DNA from: Cupriavidus lacunae
GTDB lineage: Bacteria > Pseudomonadota > Gammaproteobacteria > Burkholderiales > Burkholderiaceae
Direction: 5' to 3'
Length of the DNA stretch: 64,000 nucleotides
Assembly (NCBI RefSeq): GCF_003353055.1
Contig: NZ_QKWJ01000001.1
Span: 126,235 to 190,234 of the forward strand
The position numbers were made by a program, and so were the translations under genes. Positions 35,406-44,752 of this stretch are shown piece by piece. The stretch's first letter is position 1, and every line of letters begins with the position of its first letter. The notes below the pieces were generated by a model that was not told the DNA's origin, made no database searches, and saw only the letters and a program-made list of their open reading frames with translations.

Positions 35406-35729
35406 ATGCAGGTCATCCAAGCGACCGAACTGGCCCAGTGGCTGGCCGACGCCAGCCGCGCCAAGCCGGTCCTGCTCGACGTGCGTGAAGGCTGGGAGGT
35501 GCAGACCTGCGCCATGCCCGGCATCACCCACATCCCGATGCGGGACATCCCCGCGCGCGCGGCCGAACTGGACGAAGACGCCGATATCGTCTGCATCTGC
35601 CACCACGGCGCACGCAGCATGCAGGTGGCCGCCTACCTGGAGCGCCAGGGTTACGCCAAGGTCTACAACCTGACCGGCGGCGTCCACGCCTGGGCCAGTG
35701 AGGTCGACCCGGCCATGCCGAAGTACTGA
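35406..35729 (+). CDS. single-domain rhodanese (sulfurtransferase)
   Basis: The 107-residue protein is one rhodanese domain. The N-terminal LLDVREGWE and HIPMRDIP blocks are typical, and the active loop is CHHGARS with the persulfide cysteine Cys65. The short loop of this type belongs to thiosulfate sulfurtransferase-like single-domain rhodaneses. It is cytosolic, with no signal peptide. It lies 13 bp after pcm and 76 bp before tolC. Confidence 0.9.
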   Translation: MQVIQATELAQWLADASRAKPVLLDVREGWEVQTCAMPGITHIPMRDIPARAAELDEDADIVCICHHGARSMQVAAYLERQGYAKVYNLTGGVHAWASEVDPAMPKY

Positions 35730-35805
35730 CGCGGCAATCCAGCGCAGTAACACCAAGAAGAAACGACTGTAGGCCGCGCCCCGCGCCCGGCAACCTGGAG
35801 CTTTC

Positions 35806-37323
35806 ATGACGTTTGCGCCCAACGCCCAGCCCGGAGTGATCCGGACGCGCCTGGCGATCGCGGTTTCCCTGCTTGCCCCGCTGTTGGCCATGCTGCCCGC
35901 GGCACCGGCAAGCGCGGCCGACCTGCTGCAGGTCTACCGCGACGCGCAAGCCAATGACGCGCAGTTTGCGGGCGCGCGTGCGCAGCTGCTGGCCACGCGC
36001 GAGAAGCTGCCGCAGGGCCGCGCCGGGCTGCTGCCGCAGGTGGTCGGCACCGCGGGCGCCAACCGCACCAAGCTCGACCAGACGGCATCCTTGCCGATCG
36101 GCGGCTCGCCCAGCGCCTCCGGCACGCGCTTCTTCAACAACAACAACTGGCAGCTGCAGCTGAGCCAGCCGCTGTTCCGCTGGGACCGCTGGGAAACTTA
36201 CAAGCAGGGCGAACTGGCATCGCTGGCGGGCGAAGTCAGCTTCCAGCAGGCCCAGCTCGACCTGATCACGCGCAGCGCGCAAGCTTACTTCGACGTGCTG
36301 ACGGCGCAGGACAACCTCTACCTGGCGCGCGCGCAGAAGAAGGCCATCTCCGAGCAGCTGGAGCAGGCCAAGCGCAATTTCGAGGTCGGCACCGCCACCA
36401 TCACCGACACCAACGACGCCCAGGCCCGCTACGACCTGGCCACCTCGACCGAGATCGCCTCGCAGAGCGACCTGGAGATCAAGCGCGCCACGCTGCAACA
36501 GATCACCGGCAAACCCGTCGACGAACTGCTCGGCCTGCGTCCCGAAGCCCCCATCCCCGGCCCGCAGCCGCCCGACGTCAACGCCTGGGCCGCGCAGGCC
36601 GAGACCAGCAACCCGCAGGTCAGCCTGGCCGGGTACAACCTGGAGACCGCCCAGCGCGAGACCAACAAGGCCAAGGCAGGCCACCTGCCATCGGTCGACC
36701 TGGTGGCCTCGTATGGCTTCAACAACCAGACCGGCAGCGCCACGCAGGCAATCTCCACGCACTACAACGCCTCGCAGATCGGCGTGCAGCTGACCATGCC
36801 GATCTTCGCCGGCGGCCAGATCCAGTCGCGCGTGCGCGAGACCCTGGCGCTGGCCGACAAGGCCGCCAGCGACCTGGAATTCGCCCGCCGCACCGCCGCG
36901 CAGACGGCCCGCCAGACCTACTCCGGCGTATCCAACGGCCTGGCCCAGGTCAAGGCACTGGAAGCCGCCGAACGCTCGGCCACCAGCGCGGTGGAATCCA
37001 ACCAGCTCGGCTACGAAGTGGGCGTGCGCATCAATATCGATGTGCTGAACGCCGAAGCGCAGCTCTTCCAGACCCGCGCCAACCTGGCCAAGGCGCGCTA
37101 CGACACCATCATGAACGGGCTGCGGCTGAAGGCCTCAACCGGCGTGCTGCAGGAAAACGACGTGGTGCAGATCAACACCCTGCTGACCTCGTCGCCGGGC
37201 GCGCTGTACAAGCTGCCCGCGCCCGCCCAGGCCGGCGCCAGGGCACCCGCAAGCCCGCGAGCCGCAGTCGAGCGGCGCGGCACGCGGCGCGAAGCCGTGG
37301 CCACCAGTGCGCCGCGCACCTGA
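35806..37323 (+). CDS. tolC: TolC-family outer-membrane efflux channel
   Basis: The 505-residue protein has a signal peptide (about 1-37, ASA cleavage) and two homologous TolC/OEP halves of coiled-coil helices. The first half is at about 40-250 (LLQVYRDAQANDAQF ... YFDVLTAQDNLYLARAQ) and the second at about 265-450. The C-terminal tail (about 55 residues, Ala/Arg/Pro-rich) is extra. It forms the outer-membrane duct of export systems, probably including the RND pump encoded 1.2 kb upstream. It also matches the type I secretion TolC group, so it may serve several systems. Confidence 0.92.
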   Translation: MTFAPNAQPGVIRTRLAIAVSLLAPLLAMLPAAPASAADLLQVYRDAQANDAQFAGARAQLLATREKLPQGRAGLLPQVVGTAGANRTKLDQTASLPIGGSPSASGTRFFNNNNWQLQLSQPLFRWDRWETYKQGELASLAGEVSFQQAQLDLITRSAQAYFDVLTAQDNLYLARAQKKAISEQLEQAKRNFEVGTATITDTNDAQARYDLATSTEIASQSDLEIKRATLQQITGKPVDELLGLRPEAPIPGPQPPDVNAWAAQAETSNPQVSLAGYNLETAQRETNKAKAGHLPSVDLVASYGFNNQTGSATQAISTHYNASQIGVQLTMPIFAGGQIQSRVRETLALADKAASDLEFARRTAAQTARQTYSGVSNGLAQVKALEAAERSATSAVESNQLGYEVGVRINIDVLNAEAQLFQTRANLAKARYDTIMNGLRLKASTGVLQENDVVQINTLLTSSPGALYKLPAPAQAGARAPASPRAAVERRGTRREAVATSAPRT

Positions 37324-37344
37324 TCCGCCAAAGAACGCCGCAAT

Positions 37345-37372
37345 GCAAAACGGGCCGCAACTGCGGCCCGTT
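37345..37372 (-). terminator. terminator of the META-domain lipoprotein gene
   Basis: The stem AACGGGCCGCA / TGCGGCCCGTT has a minimal loop and, read on the minus strand, is followed by TTTTGC. It lies 20 bp downstream of the minus-strand stop at 37393 and may also end tolC on the plus strand, though without a U-tract. Confidence 0.7.
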
Positions 37373-37392
37373 GGCATATATGGCGTCGCGCC

Positions 37393-38217
37393 TTACTTCG
37401 CCCGCGTGCGCGATTCCACGTTCAGCAACTGCCAGCGGATCGACGACGCATCCGCCGGCGGATTCGGCACCTGGTATTCGCGCACGCGCAGCTTGTAGGC
37501 CACGCCCGGCTCAAAGTCCAGCCCCTCGATCGGGCCGTACCAGAGCTGCCACGGCGCCTGCGGCGATTCACGCCAGCGATAGCACGTCATCTTGCCCACG
37601 CCCGAGCACTCCACGCGCTGCGAATCGATATACACGACCTTCTCGATGCCGCCGGCATCCACGCTCGCGCCGCGCTTGCCCACGCCTTCACGCTCGACAA
37701 ACTGCAGCAGGTCGCCGCCAGCGGTCTTCCAGATGATCTGCCGGCCCGTGCTGCCCGCCGACGGCTGCGTGCCGACGGTTGCGAACGGCGTCTGCATCGC
37801 CTTGAGCAGGCTCGATTCCAGTTCCATGCGTGGCGGCGGGCAAGCCATGCGCGTGCTGGCAATGCGATCGAAACGGATGCCGGTATCGGTCTTGCCATAG
37901 CTGCCGGTAAAGCGGTTGCAGCCGCTGGTGCCGCTGACCGTGCCCTGCGCGGCATCGATGCCCTCGTTGAACTCGAAAATAATGGGCTGGCCGTTGTCGC
38001 CATGCGGGATTTCGCGCAGGGAGCCGTCGGGCTGCTGCCAGCGCACCAGCTCCCAGCGGCTGGGGCCGGAGGGTTGGGTCTGGTTGAGGTTGGTGCCGGC
38101 GGAGGGGAGGTCCGGTGCCGACGCGGTGGTGCAGGCACCGAGCGTGCCGGCCAGCAATGCCACTACGGCGCAGCGCGCGAAGCGTTGGACGCAGGTATCA
38201 CGAGCAAAGGTCAGCAT
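37393..38217 (-). CDS. META-domain and DUF4377-like lipoprotein
   Basis: The 274-residue protein has a lipoprotein signal peptide with lipobox LGAC (Cys29). A META/HslJ-like domain follows (about 50-150: WELVRWQQPDG, SGTSGCNRFTGSYG, TRMACPPPRMELE). The C-terminal domain (about 190-274: YIDSQRVECSGVGKMTCYRWRE ... LRVREYQVPNP) fits DUF4377. Such HslJ-like lipoproteins are associated with the outer membrane and stress or novobiocin resistance. The start at 38217 is preceded by AGGAG; a start nine codons upstream is possible but has no ribosome-binding site. Confidence 0.82.
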   Translation of the reverse strand: MLTFARDTCVQRFARCAVVALLAGTLGACTTASAPDLPSAGTNLNQTQPSGPSRWELVRWQQPDGSLREIPHGDNGQPIIFEFNEGIDAAQGTVSGTSGCNRFTGSYGKTDTGIRFDRIASTRMACPPPRMELESSLLKAMQTPFATVGTQPSAGSTGRQIIWKTAGGDLLQFVEREGVGKRGASVDAGGIEKVVYIDSQRVECSGVGKMTCYRWRESPQAPWQLWYGPIEGLDFEPGVAYKLRVREYQVPNPPADASSIRWQLLNVESRTRAK

Positions 38218-38571
38218 AAGGTTTTGGCTCCTGTAATAGGACATGCGTCACAGTCCGCTGCCATGCATGCCCGGTTCCGGCTTGATTAGAGGCGGCCGCG
38301 AGGGCGCAAGTTCAGCGCGGCCAGCGGACAAGATACCCGGAATGTCGGCTAGGCTCCATCCGGCTAAGCAACCCCGCCGACGCCAATCGTGCCGCCCGCT
38401 TTGGCAACCACACCTATTTGTGAGAAAGTGGCGATCGAAAATTATTCACACCCCTATGGTGCCCGCCCTTCCGATCGCCAGAGCTTCGGCTGCCTTCAAC
38501 CCTACACCGACCGTCCCCTCCATCCCCGGCATGAGGCGCGCGATGGCGGATGGCTGCCGTGCGAGACCGGC
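38218..38571. other. divergent intergenic region before the surface-glycan genes
   Basis: About 350 bp between the minus-strand lipoprotein and the plus-strand flippase. A weak promoter-like pair is present on the plus strand: TTGTGA (38418-38423) and AATTAT (38440-38445), 16 bp apart, in a short A/T-rich patch. The flippase frame is open back to 38389, but that part looks non-coding. No RNA gene or repeat is seen. Confidence 0.4.
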
Positions 38572-39834
38572 GTGACAAGACGCAAGGTTGCGGGGAATCT
38601 TGCCTGGATGCTGGTCGAGCGCGGCCTCCAGGTAGCAGGCGGCATCGGCATCGTGGCAATGCTGGCGCGCGGCATGGGACTGGAAGGCTTCGCGCACTTC
38701 CAATATGCGCAGGCGGTCGTCTATATTGCCGCCTCGTTCGTGCTGATCTGCGGCAGCGAGGTCATCGTCCCCAGGCTCGTCGCCGATCCCGACCCCACTG
38801 CGCAGCACCGACTGCTGACGCACGGCTTTGGCTTGCGCTTCGCTGCCGGCGTGCTCGCCTACCTGCTGATCGGCGGGTTCCTGCTGGCTTCCCGCCAGGG
38901 CCCCGAGTTCTGGGTGCCGTCCATGATCCTCGGCCTGGCCGTGTTGCTGCGCGAACCGTTCGGCATCGTGACGGCCTGGATGCAGGCACATACACGGACA
39001 CGACCAAATGCGCTCTTCAGCCTGACCTCGCTAGCGGTCAAGGCCGGCTGCGTGGCGCTGCTCTTCTGGCTCGGGGTACAAAGCGTCCCCGCCTATGCCG
39101 CAGCCATTGTGCTTGAAACCGTCCTGGCATCGGCACTGCTGGGTCTCTACTACCTGCGCCGCGCGCCGCGCGCCCGCGTCGCCATGGATACGATGCTGGT
39201 CCGGGAGCTGCTCGGCAATGGCGCCCTCTTCTGGATAAGCTTTGTGCTGATGATGGGCTCCCGCCGTATCGACCAACTGCTGCTCAAGCCGCTGGTACCG
39301 CTTGGGGAATTTGGCGCCTACGCGGCGTCGATGCAGATCCTGGACAATTATGTGGTGGTTGCCACCATCCTCTGCGCAGGCATCGCGCCGGTCTATGTAT
39401 ATGCGCAACCCTCATTGGGCCAGGCGCGGCGCAACATCCTGAAGATTGCCGCCGGCATGACGCTGGTCGGCGCAGCAGGCGCGCTGGCGATCACCTTCAG
39501 TGCCGACTGGATCGTCCACCTGCTCTATGGCGAGGCGTTTGCCTCGGCCGCCAGCCTGCTGCAGCTGGCAGCCCTGGCATCCATGCTGATCTTTGCCGAT
39601 GTTGCACTGACTCTCCTGCCCATTTACTTGCGCCGGCCCTACCTGGTGGCCATTAAATGGGGGATGGTGTTTGCCGTCACCATTGCCATCGATGTCATCG
39701 CCATACCGAAATTTGGCGCGTACGGCGCGATTCTCGGGTATGCCGTCGCCAACCTGTTGTCGGTCTTGTTCGGTATCGCTGTCTGGCTGCGCGAAGGACG
39801 CCGTGCTGCGGCAACGCGGGAGGTCAACGCATGA
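38572..39834 (+). CDS. polysaccharide flippase (Wzx-type)
   Basis: The 420-residue protein has about twelve to fourteen hydrophobic helices and the polysaccharide-synthesis/MurJ-like MOP superfamily pattern: AGNLAWMLVERGLQVAGGI at the N-terminus and LLYGEAFASAASLLQLAALA in the second half. It would move a lipid-linked saccharide across the inner membrane. I place the start at GTG 38572, at the beginning of the conserved first helix; upstream codons are unlike a membrane protein. The stop overlaps the next glycosyltransferase start by 4 bp. The neighbouring waaA and waaC genes point to envelope glycans. A second, unrelated flippase lies at 61206. Confidence 0.82.
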   Translation: MTRRKVAGNLAWMLVERGLQVAGGIGIVAMLARGMGLEGFAHFQYAQAVVYIAASFVLICGSEVIVPRLVADPDPTAQHRLLTHGFGLRFAAGVLAYLLIGGFLLASRQGPEFWVPSMILGLAVLLREPFGIVTAWMQAHTRTRPNALFSLTSLAVKAGCVALLFWLGVQSVPAYAAAIVLETVLASALLGLYYLRRAPRARVAMDTMLVRELLGNGALFWISFVLMMGSRRIDQLLLKPLVPLGEFGAYAASMQILDNYVVVATILCAGIAPVYVYAQPSLGQARRNILKIAAGMTLVGAAGALAITFSADWIVHLLYGEAFASAASLLQLAALASMLIFADVALTLLPIYLRRPYLVAIKWGMVFAVTIAIDVIAIPKFGAYGAILGYAVANLLSVLFGIAVWLREGRRAAATREVNA

Positions 39835-40961
39835 AGGTAGGCCGCAATATCTGCTTTCTGACAGGGACGCTCAACGCCATGGCCGGCGCTGAGCGAATGA
39901 CGGCCACCGTCGCCAATGCGCTCGCGGAACTCGGCCACACTGTCACCATCCTGAGCCTGTTCGATGCGGGCAGCTGTTTTGCGCTGCACCCGAGCATCCA
40001 CCATGAGGCACTGTTCGCGCAACGCCCCTCCTTCAAGCGGGCGTATCTCGCTACCGTCGCCGGCATTCGACGTCATTGCCTTGTGCGAAACATCGACGTG
40101 CTGGTACAGGTCGACACCATGCTGGCGCTGTTCGTTCTGCCCGCGACCATTGGCCTTGGCATGCAGCATATCGCCTGGGAGCATTGCCACTTCGACCAGG
40201 ACCTCGGCAAGGCCGCGCGCCGGGGCGCCCGGCGTCTGGCCGCACGATGGTGCGACCAGGTCGTGGTCCTCACGGAACGGGATCGCCAGCGGTGGATCGA
40301 AGCCCTGCGGCCGCGCAGCGAAGTCGTCTGCATCCCGAATCCGCTCCCTTTCCCCATGCCAGCCATCCCCGCGCCGCGCCTGGGGAAGCAGGTTCTGGCC
40401 ATGGGACGACTGGTCGCGGCAAAGGGCTTCGATGTACTGCTGCGTGCCTGGCAGAGGGTGTCAACCCAGGTACCGGAATGGGAACTGGTCATCCACGGAG
40501 AAGGGGAAGAGCGCGATGCACTCACCGCATTGGTCGACCAGCTCGGATTGGGCGGCCGCGTCAGGCTGCCGGGCATCGCCCATGACGCGACACTTGCCTA
40601 TGCGCAGGCCTCGGCCTTCTGCCTGAGCTCGCGCTATGAAGGCTTTGGGCTGGTGCTAATCGAAGCCATGGCCTTTGGCCTGCCGATCGTATCGACCGAT
40701 TGCGAGACTGGACCGCGCGAACTGCTCACACCCGGGCAGGACGCACTGGTCGTACCGACCGATGACGCGGATGCGCTCGCCAATGCGCTGCTGCGCGTGA
40801 TCAGGCAGCCGGAAGAAGCCAGCCGCCTCGGCGCGGAGGCCCGGCAGAAGGCCAAGGCCTTCGCCCTGGACCAGGTTGGCCGCCGCTGGGATGCGCTTGT
40901 GAGCGCTCCGTCCGAAGCACCGGGAACACGGGGAACGCCGCCGTCGCGGCCGGCCACCTGA
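39831..40961 (+). CDS. GT4-family glycosyltransferase
   Basis: The 376-residue enzyme has a GT-B fold. The N-terminal acceptor domain (RNICFLTGTLNAMAGAERMTA) is followed by the donor domain with LAMGRLVAAKGFDVLLRAW and the E-x7-E type motif EGFGLVLIEAMAFGLPIV. It is a retaining NDP-sugar transferase acting on a lipid-linked acceptor at the inner membrane. It resembles WcaA/RfaG-type transferases, but donor and acceptor are unknown. Its ATG overlaps the flippase stop (ATGA) with GGGAGG upstream, so the two genes form a coupled pair. The gene ends 32 bp from the convergent waaA. Confidence 0.85.
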   Translation: MKVGRNICFLTGTLNAMAGAERMTATVANALAELGHTVTILSLFDAGSCFALHPSIHHEALFAQRPSFKRAYLATVAGIRRHCLVRNIDVLVQVDTMLALFVLPATIGLGMQHIAWEHCHFDQDLGKAARRGARRLAARWCDQVVVLTERDRQRWIEALRPRSEVVCIPNPLPFPMPAIPAPRLGKQVLAMGRLVAAKGFDVLLRAWQRVSTQVPEWELVIHGEGEERDALTALVDQLGLGGRVRLPGIAHDATLAYAQASAFCLSSRYEGFGLVLIEAMAFGLPIVSTDCETGPRELLTPGQDALVVPTDDADALANALLRVIRQPEEASRLGAEARQKAKAFALDQVGRRWDALVSAPSEAPGTRGTPPSRPAT

Positions 40962-40993
40962 AGATGCGTGTTGTCGCGCCGCGCCCGGTGAAC

Positions 40994-42283
40994 TCAGGTG
41001 CCGAGCGCTCGCGCCAGCGCCGCCAGCGTCCGGGTCGTGGCTCCCCGGTGCAGGCCCGCGAAGGTGCGCGCATGGGCACGCATATCGGCCAGCCGGGCAG
41101 GATCGGACAGTACTCTTGATGCCGTCCCGATAAGGTCGTCGGCATCGGCCACGCGCAGGCAGCCCCCGGCAGCTATGGCATCGTTGGTCGCCTGCGCGAA
41201 GTTGAAGGTATGCGGCCCAACCAGTACCGGCGTCCCGACCGTGCATGACTCGATCAGGTTCTGCCCGCCGAGCGGTATCAGGCTTCCTCCGATGAAAGCA
41301 AGGTCGGAAGCCGCGAAGTACATCGCCATCTCCCCCATCGAATCGCCCAGCACCACGTCAGCCGTGATCGGAGCAGACAGATGATCGATATCCATCGCAC
41401 TGCGGCGCTGCACGGTGAAACCGGCGCGCGCGACCATTGCCGCCACTTCATCGAACCGCTGCGGGTGCCGCGGCACCAGCAGCAAGGCTGGCCTGGGCAC
41501 CTCCCCGCCCACCCGCTGCCAACGCGAAAACGCATCCAGCAGCATCGGCTCCTCGCCTTCCCGGGTACTGGCAGCGGCCAGCACGGCGCGTTCGCCGAAT
41601 GCCTGCCGCAAGTGCCCGCCGCGCTCCACGCTGGCGGGGGCCGGCTGCATGTCGAACTTCAGGTTGCCCGTGATCTGCACCGCCTCCACGCCCAGGGCAT
41701 TGAAACGTTCGGCATCGCCAGCGGTTTGTGCCAGCACGCCGGCAAAGTCACTGTACATCGCCGCCGCCACGCGGCCAAAGCGGGCGGTACGTCGGTAGCT
41801 GCGCGGCGACAGCCGTGCATTGACCAGGAACAGCGGCACGCCAGCCCGACGCGCACCGCGCACCAGGTTGGGCCAGACCTCGGTTTCCATCAGCATGCCG
41901 GCAGCCGGGTGGAAATAGCGCAGGAACCGGCTCACCAGCCAAGGCAGGTCATAAGGCAGGTAGCACTGCAGGACGCGCGGTTCTTTGCCGAACAGTTGCG
42001 CTCCGGTCTGACGGCCGGTCGGCGTCATATGTGTCAGCAGCAGGCGATGGCTGGGATAGGCTGCCAGTAGCGCTTCGATCAGCGGCTGCGCGGCCCGCGT
42101 TTCGCCGACCGAAACCGCGTGCACCCACAGCCACGGCCCGTTCGCCGGCAAATGGCCGTAACGGCCCAGCCGCTCCCCGACATGCTCAAGGTACCCGGGC
42201 TCCTTGCGTGCGCGCCAGACAAGACGCAGCAGTGCAACCGGCAGCGCCACCAGCCACAACAGGCTATACAGGACACGCAGCAT
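40994..42283 (-). CDS. waaA: 3-deoxy-D-manno-octulosonic acid transferase
   Basis: WaaA (KdtA) adds Kdo to lipid IVA in lipopolysaccharide synthesis using CMP-Kdo. The 429-residue protein has an N-terminal membrane anchor (about 1-22) and a GT-B fold. Landmarks are WLWVHAVSVGETRAAQPLI, LETEVWPNLVRGARR-like METEVWPNLV, and FIGGSLIPLGGQNLIESCTVG. Length and motifs are typical. Its ATG shares one base with the waaC stop, so the two core genes are translated together. Confidence 0.95.
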   Translation of the reverse strand: MLRVLYSLLWLVALPVALLRLVWRARKEPGYLEHVGERLGRYGHLPANGPWLWVHAVSVGETRAAQPLIEALLAAYPSHRLLLTHMTPTGRQTGAQLFGKEPRVLQCYLPYDLPWLVSRFLRYFHPAAGMLMETEVWPNLVRGARRAGVPLFLVNARLSPRSYRRTARFGRVAAAMYSDFAGVLAQTAGDAERFNALGVEAVQITGNLKFDMQPAPASVERGGHLRQAFGERAVLAAASTREGEEPMLLDAFSRWQRVGGEVPRPALLLVPRHPQRFDEVAAMVARAGFTVQRRSAMDIDHLSAPITADVVLGDSMGEMAMYFAASDLAFIGGSLIPLGGQNLIESCTVGTPVLVGPHTFNFAQATNDAIAAGGCLRVADADDLIGTASRVLSDPARLADMRAHARTFAGLHRGATTRTLAALARALGT

Positions 42284-43386
42284 CAGCGGCCCACCCCGCG
42301 TACGCGGCGGGCCGCTTCAATAACGTCTTCGACTGACGGCACGACGCCATGGTCCCCCACGTTGGCAATACGGTCCGACCAGTAGCCTTCGGTCTTCCAG
42401 CGCCATGTCGCGGTGTAGATCTCCACGGTGGGCCGGCACAGCGCCGCGGCAATATGGACGAGCCCGGTATCGATGCCAATGACAACTTCGGCGCGATTGA
42501 TCAGGCCAAATCCCTGCATCACTGAGAAGCGCGGCAACACCTGGGCCTGCGGCACTCCCGCCGCAATCTCTTCCGCGGCGCGACGTTCGGCATCGTTGCC
42601 CCACGGCAGCAGCATGACCAGGCCGTCTTCCAGCAACTGGCGCCCGAGCGTGTGCCAGTTCGACACCGGCCACTTCTTCTTCGCGCCGGCCGTCGCGTGG
42701 AAACATGCGGCATAGCGCGGGGGCAGGCCGTCCCAGATCGGATCATCCACATGCAGCGTCTGAGCGGCGGCGCCGAAGAACTGCGGCGGCTCGACCGGCC
42801 CGACGCCGGTAAGCGCCGCGCCCAGCAAGCGCGAGCGCTGCACCGAATGGGTCTGGCTGGGCACGCGCACCGGCGCGGTATACAGCAGCCGCGCGGCCGG
42901 CTCATAGCCGGAACCCTTCGTGGCATTGCCAAGGCCGATGATCGGCGCACGCGGCGTACGGCTGGCCGCGCGTGCGACCACGGCGGTCTTCAGCAGGCCC
43001 TGGCTTTCGATCACCGCGTCATAGCTATCGAGGCGCAAGGTGTCGCGCAGCGCGACCACCTCATGCCAGGTGCCCGACTGGTAGAAGCGCTTGCGCCAAC
43101 GCCGCAGCGCGAACGGAATGACTCGCCGCACATCAGGCAGCAGGCGCACCAGTTCGACGTAGCCCTCTTCCACCACCCAGTCGATCTCGGCCCCCGGCCA
43201 GCGTGCGCGCAGGTCATGCACCAGCGGCATATTGTGGACGACGTCACCCAAGGACGAGACCTTGATCAGCAGGATGCGCGGCCGATCCGGCATTGCAAAC
43301 GGTACGGCCAGCGGCGCGGCCTGGACGACGCCAGACGCGGCCGCCGACTGCGGCACCGCCCCGCCCTCAGAACGGGAGCTGAGCAT
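42283..43386 (-). CDS. waaC: lipopolysaccharide heptosyltransferase I
   Basis: WaaC transfers the first L-glycero-D-manno-heptose onto Kdo. The GT9 pattern is clear: RILLIKVSSLGDVVHNMPLVHDL near the N-terminus, IDWVVEEGYVELVRLLP, and the C-terminal GIDTGLVHIAAALCRPTVEIY. The frame begins with about 30 extra residues that are not family-like; a start at 43293 (MPDRPRIL) would give the usual length, but neither start has a good ribosome-binding site. At the longest the gene overlaps the preceding mutase by 20 bp. The stop overlaps the waaA start by one base. Confidence 0.93.
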   Translation of the reverse strand: MLSSRSEGGAVPQSAAASGVVQAAPLAVPFAMPDRPRILLIKVSSLGDVVHNMPLVHDLRARWPGAEIDWVVEEGYVELVRLLPDVRRVIPFALRRWRKRFYQSGTWHEVVALRDTLRLDSYDAVIESQGLLKTAVVARAASRTPRAPIIGLGNATKGSGYEPAARLLYTAPVRVPSQTHSVQRSRLLGAALTGVGPVEPPQFFGAAAQTLHVDDPIWDGLPPRYAACFHATAGAKKKWPVSNWHTLGRQLLEDGLVMLLPWGNDAERRAAEEIAAGVPQAQVLPRFSVMQGFGLINRAEVVIGIDTGLVHIAAALCRPTVEIYTATWRWKTEGYWSDRIANVGDHGVVPSVEDVIEAARRVRGVGR

Positions 43387-44752
43387 CCGGTTTCTCGGCC
43401 AGGATCACACGTTTGAATTCAGCCTGGATCCGCGCCAGCGCGGCGTCGTTGTCCGCCTCGAAGCGCATCACCACGACCGGCGTGGTATTGGACGGACGGG
43501 CAAGACCGAAGCCATCCGCATACTCGACACGCACCCCGTCGATGGTGATGACCTCGCGCGCGCCATCGAACTTGGCGTTGGCCTTGATCTTGTCCAGCAG
43601 CGTGAACGGCTCGCCCTCGGCGCACTTGAGTTGCAGTTCGGGCGTGTTGTTGGCGTTTGGCAGCACATTCAGCACGGCGCTGGGGTCGGCGTGGCGCGAC
43701 AGGATTTCCAATAGCCGCGCGCCCGTGTACAGGCCATCGTCAAACCCGTACCAGCGATCCTTGAAGAATACGTGCCCGCTCATCTCGCCGGCGATCGGCG
43801 CACCAGTCTCCTTGAGCTTCGCCTTCACCAGCGAATGGCCGGTCTTCCACATCAGCGGTTCGCCGCCATGCTGGCGAATCCATGGCGCCAGCTTGCCCGT
43901 GCACTTGACGTCGTAGATCACCTGCGCGCCCGGATTGCGCGCAAGGATCTCTTCGGCAAACAGCATCAGCTGGCGGTCCGGGAAAATCACCTGCCCGTCC
44001 TTGGTCACGACGCCCAGGCGGTCGCCGTCGCCGTCAAAGGCCAGGCCCAGTTCGCGGTCGGTTTCGCGCAGGCACTTCATCAGGTCCTGCAGATTCTCCA
44101 CATGGGCGGGGTCCGGATGATGGTTCGGGAAATTTCCGTCGACCTCGCAGAACAGCTCGGTCACTTCGCAACCCAGCCCGCGGAACAGATCGCCCACGAA
44201 GGCACCGGCCACGCCGTTGCCTGCATCCAGCGCAATCTTCATGGAACGGGTCAGCTTGACATCGCCAAGAATGCGGTCGAGGTACTTCTGACGCACATCG
44301 ACCTCACGGTAGCCGCCAGCGCCACTTACAAAATTGCCAGCTTCGATCCGCTGGTGCAGCCCCTTGATCTGCTCTCCATAGATGGCCTTGCCCGCCAGGA
44401 CCATCTTGAAGCCGTTGTAATCCGGCGGGTTGTGGCTGCCGGTGACCATGATGCCCGAAGTGGCGCTTACGCCATCGAGCTCGATGTTGGTGCCAAAGTA
44501 GACCATCGGCGTGGCAACCATGCCCAGGTCGATCACATCCATGCCGGCGGCGCGCAGGCCTTCGATCAGGCCACTGATGAGGTCCGGGCCGGAGAGGCGG
44601 CCGTCGCGGCCTACAACAACTGCCTTCTCGCCGGCTTCCGCCGCGGCAGAACCGAATGAGAGGCCGATCTGGCGGGCCACATCCCTGGTAAGCGTCTTAC
44701 CGACGATGCCGCGGATGTCATAGGCTTTGAAGATGGAGGGATCGATTTGCAT
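43367..44752 (-). CDS. phosphomannomutase / phosphoglucomutase (AlgC-type)
   Basis: The 461-residue enzyme interconverts mannose or glucose 6- and 1-phosphates for nucleotide-sugar synthesis. The phosphoserine site is Ser106 in TSGIMVTGSHNPPDYNG, the metal loop is DGDGDRLG, the sugar-binding loop is GEMSGH, and the C-terminal phosphate-binding loop includes RPSNTTPVVVMRFEA. It matches the bifunctional AlgC group. The start at 44752 is at the first conserved residues. It heads an mutase-waaC-waaA operon and supplies sugar 1-phosphates for core, O-antigen and exopolysaccharide. Confidence 0.93.
   Translation of the reverse strand: MQIDPSIFKAYDIRGIVGKTLTRDVARQIGLSFGSAAAEAGEKAVVVGRDGRLSGPDLISGLIEGLRAAGMDVIDLGMVATPMVYFGTNIELDGVSATSGIMVTGSHNPPDYNGFKMVLAGKAIYGEQIKGLHQRIEAGNFVSGAGGYREVDVRQKYLDRILGDVKLTRSMKIALDAGNGVAGAFVGDLFRGLGCEVTELFCEVDGNFPNHHPDPAHVENLQDLMKCLRETDRELGLAFDGDGDRLGVVTKDGQVIFPDRQLMLFAEEILARNPGAQVIYDVKCTGKLAPWIRQHGGEPLMWKTGHSLVKAKLKETGAPIAGEMSGHVFFKDRWYGFDDGLYTGARLLEILSRHADPSAVLNVLPNANNTPELQLKCAEGEPFTLLDKIKANAKFDGAREVITIDGVRVEYADGFGLARPSNTTPVVVMRFEADNDAALARIQAEFKRVILAEKPDAQLPF

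Noticed and set aside
34739-35729. pcm and rhodanese genes as new parts of the efflux system
   Set aside because: Pcm-rhodanese-TolC is a common order in Burkholderiaceae independent of a neighbouring RND pump, so the link to efflux is probably only positional.
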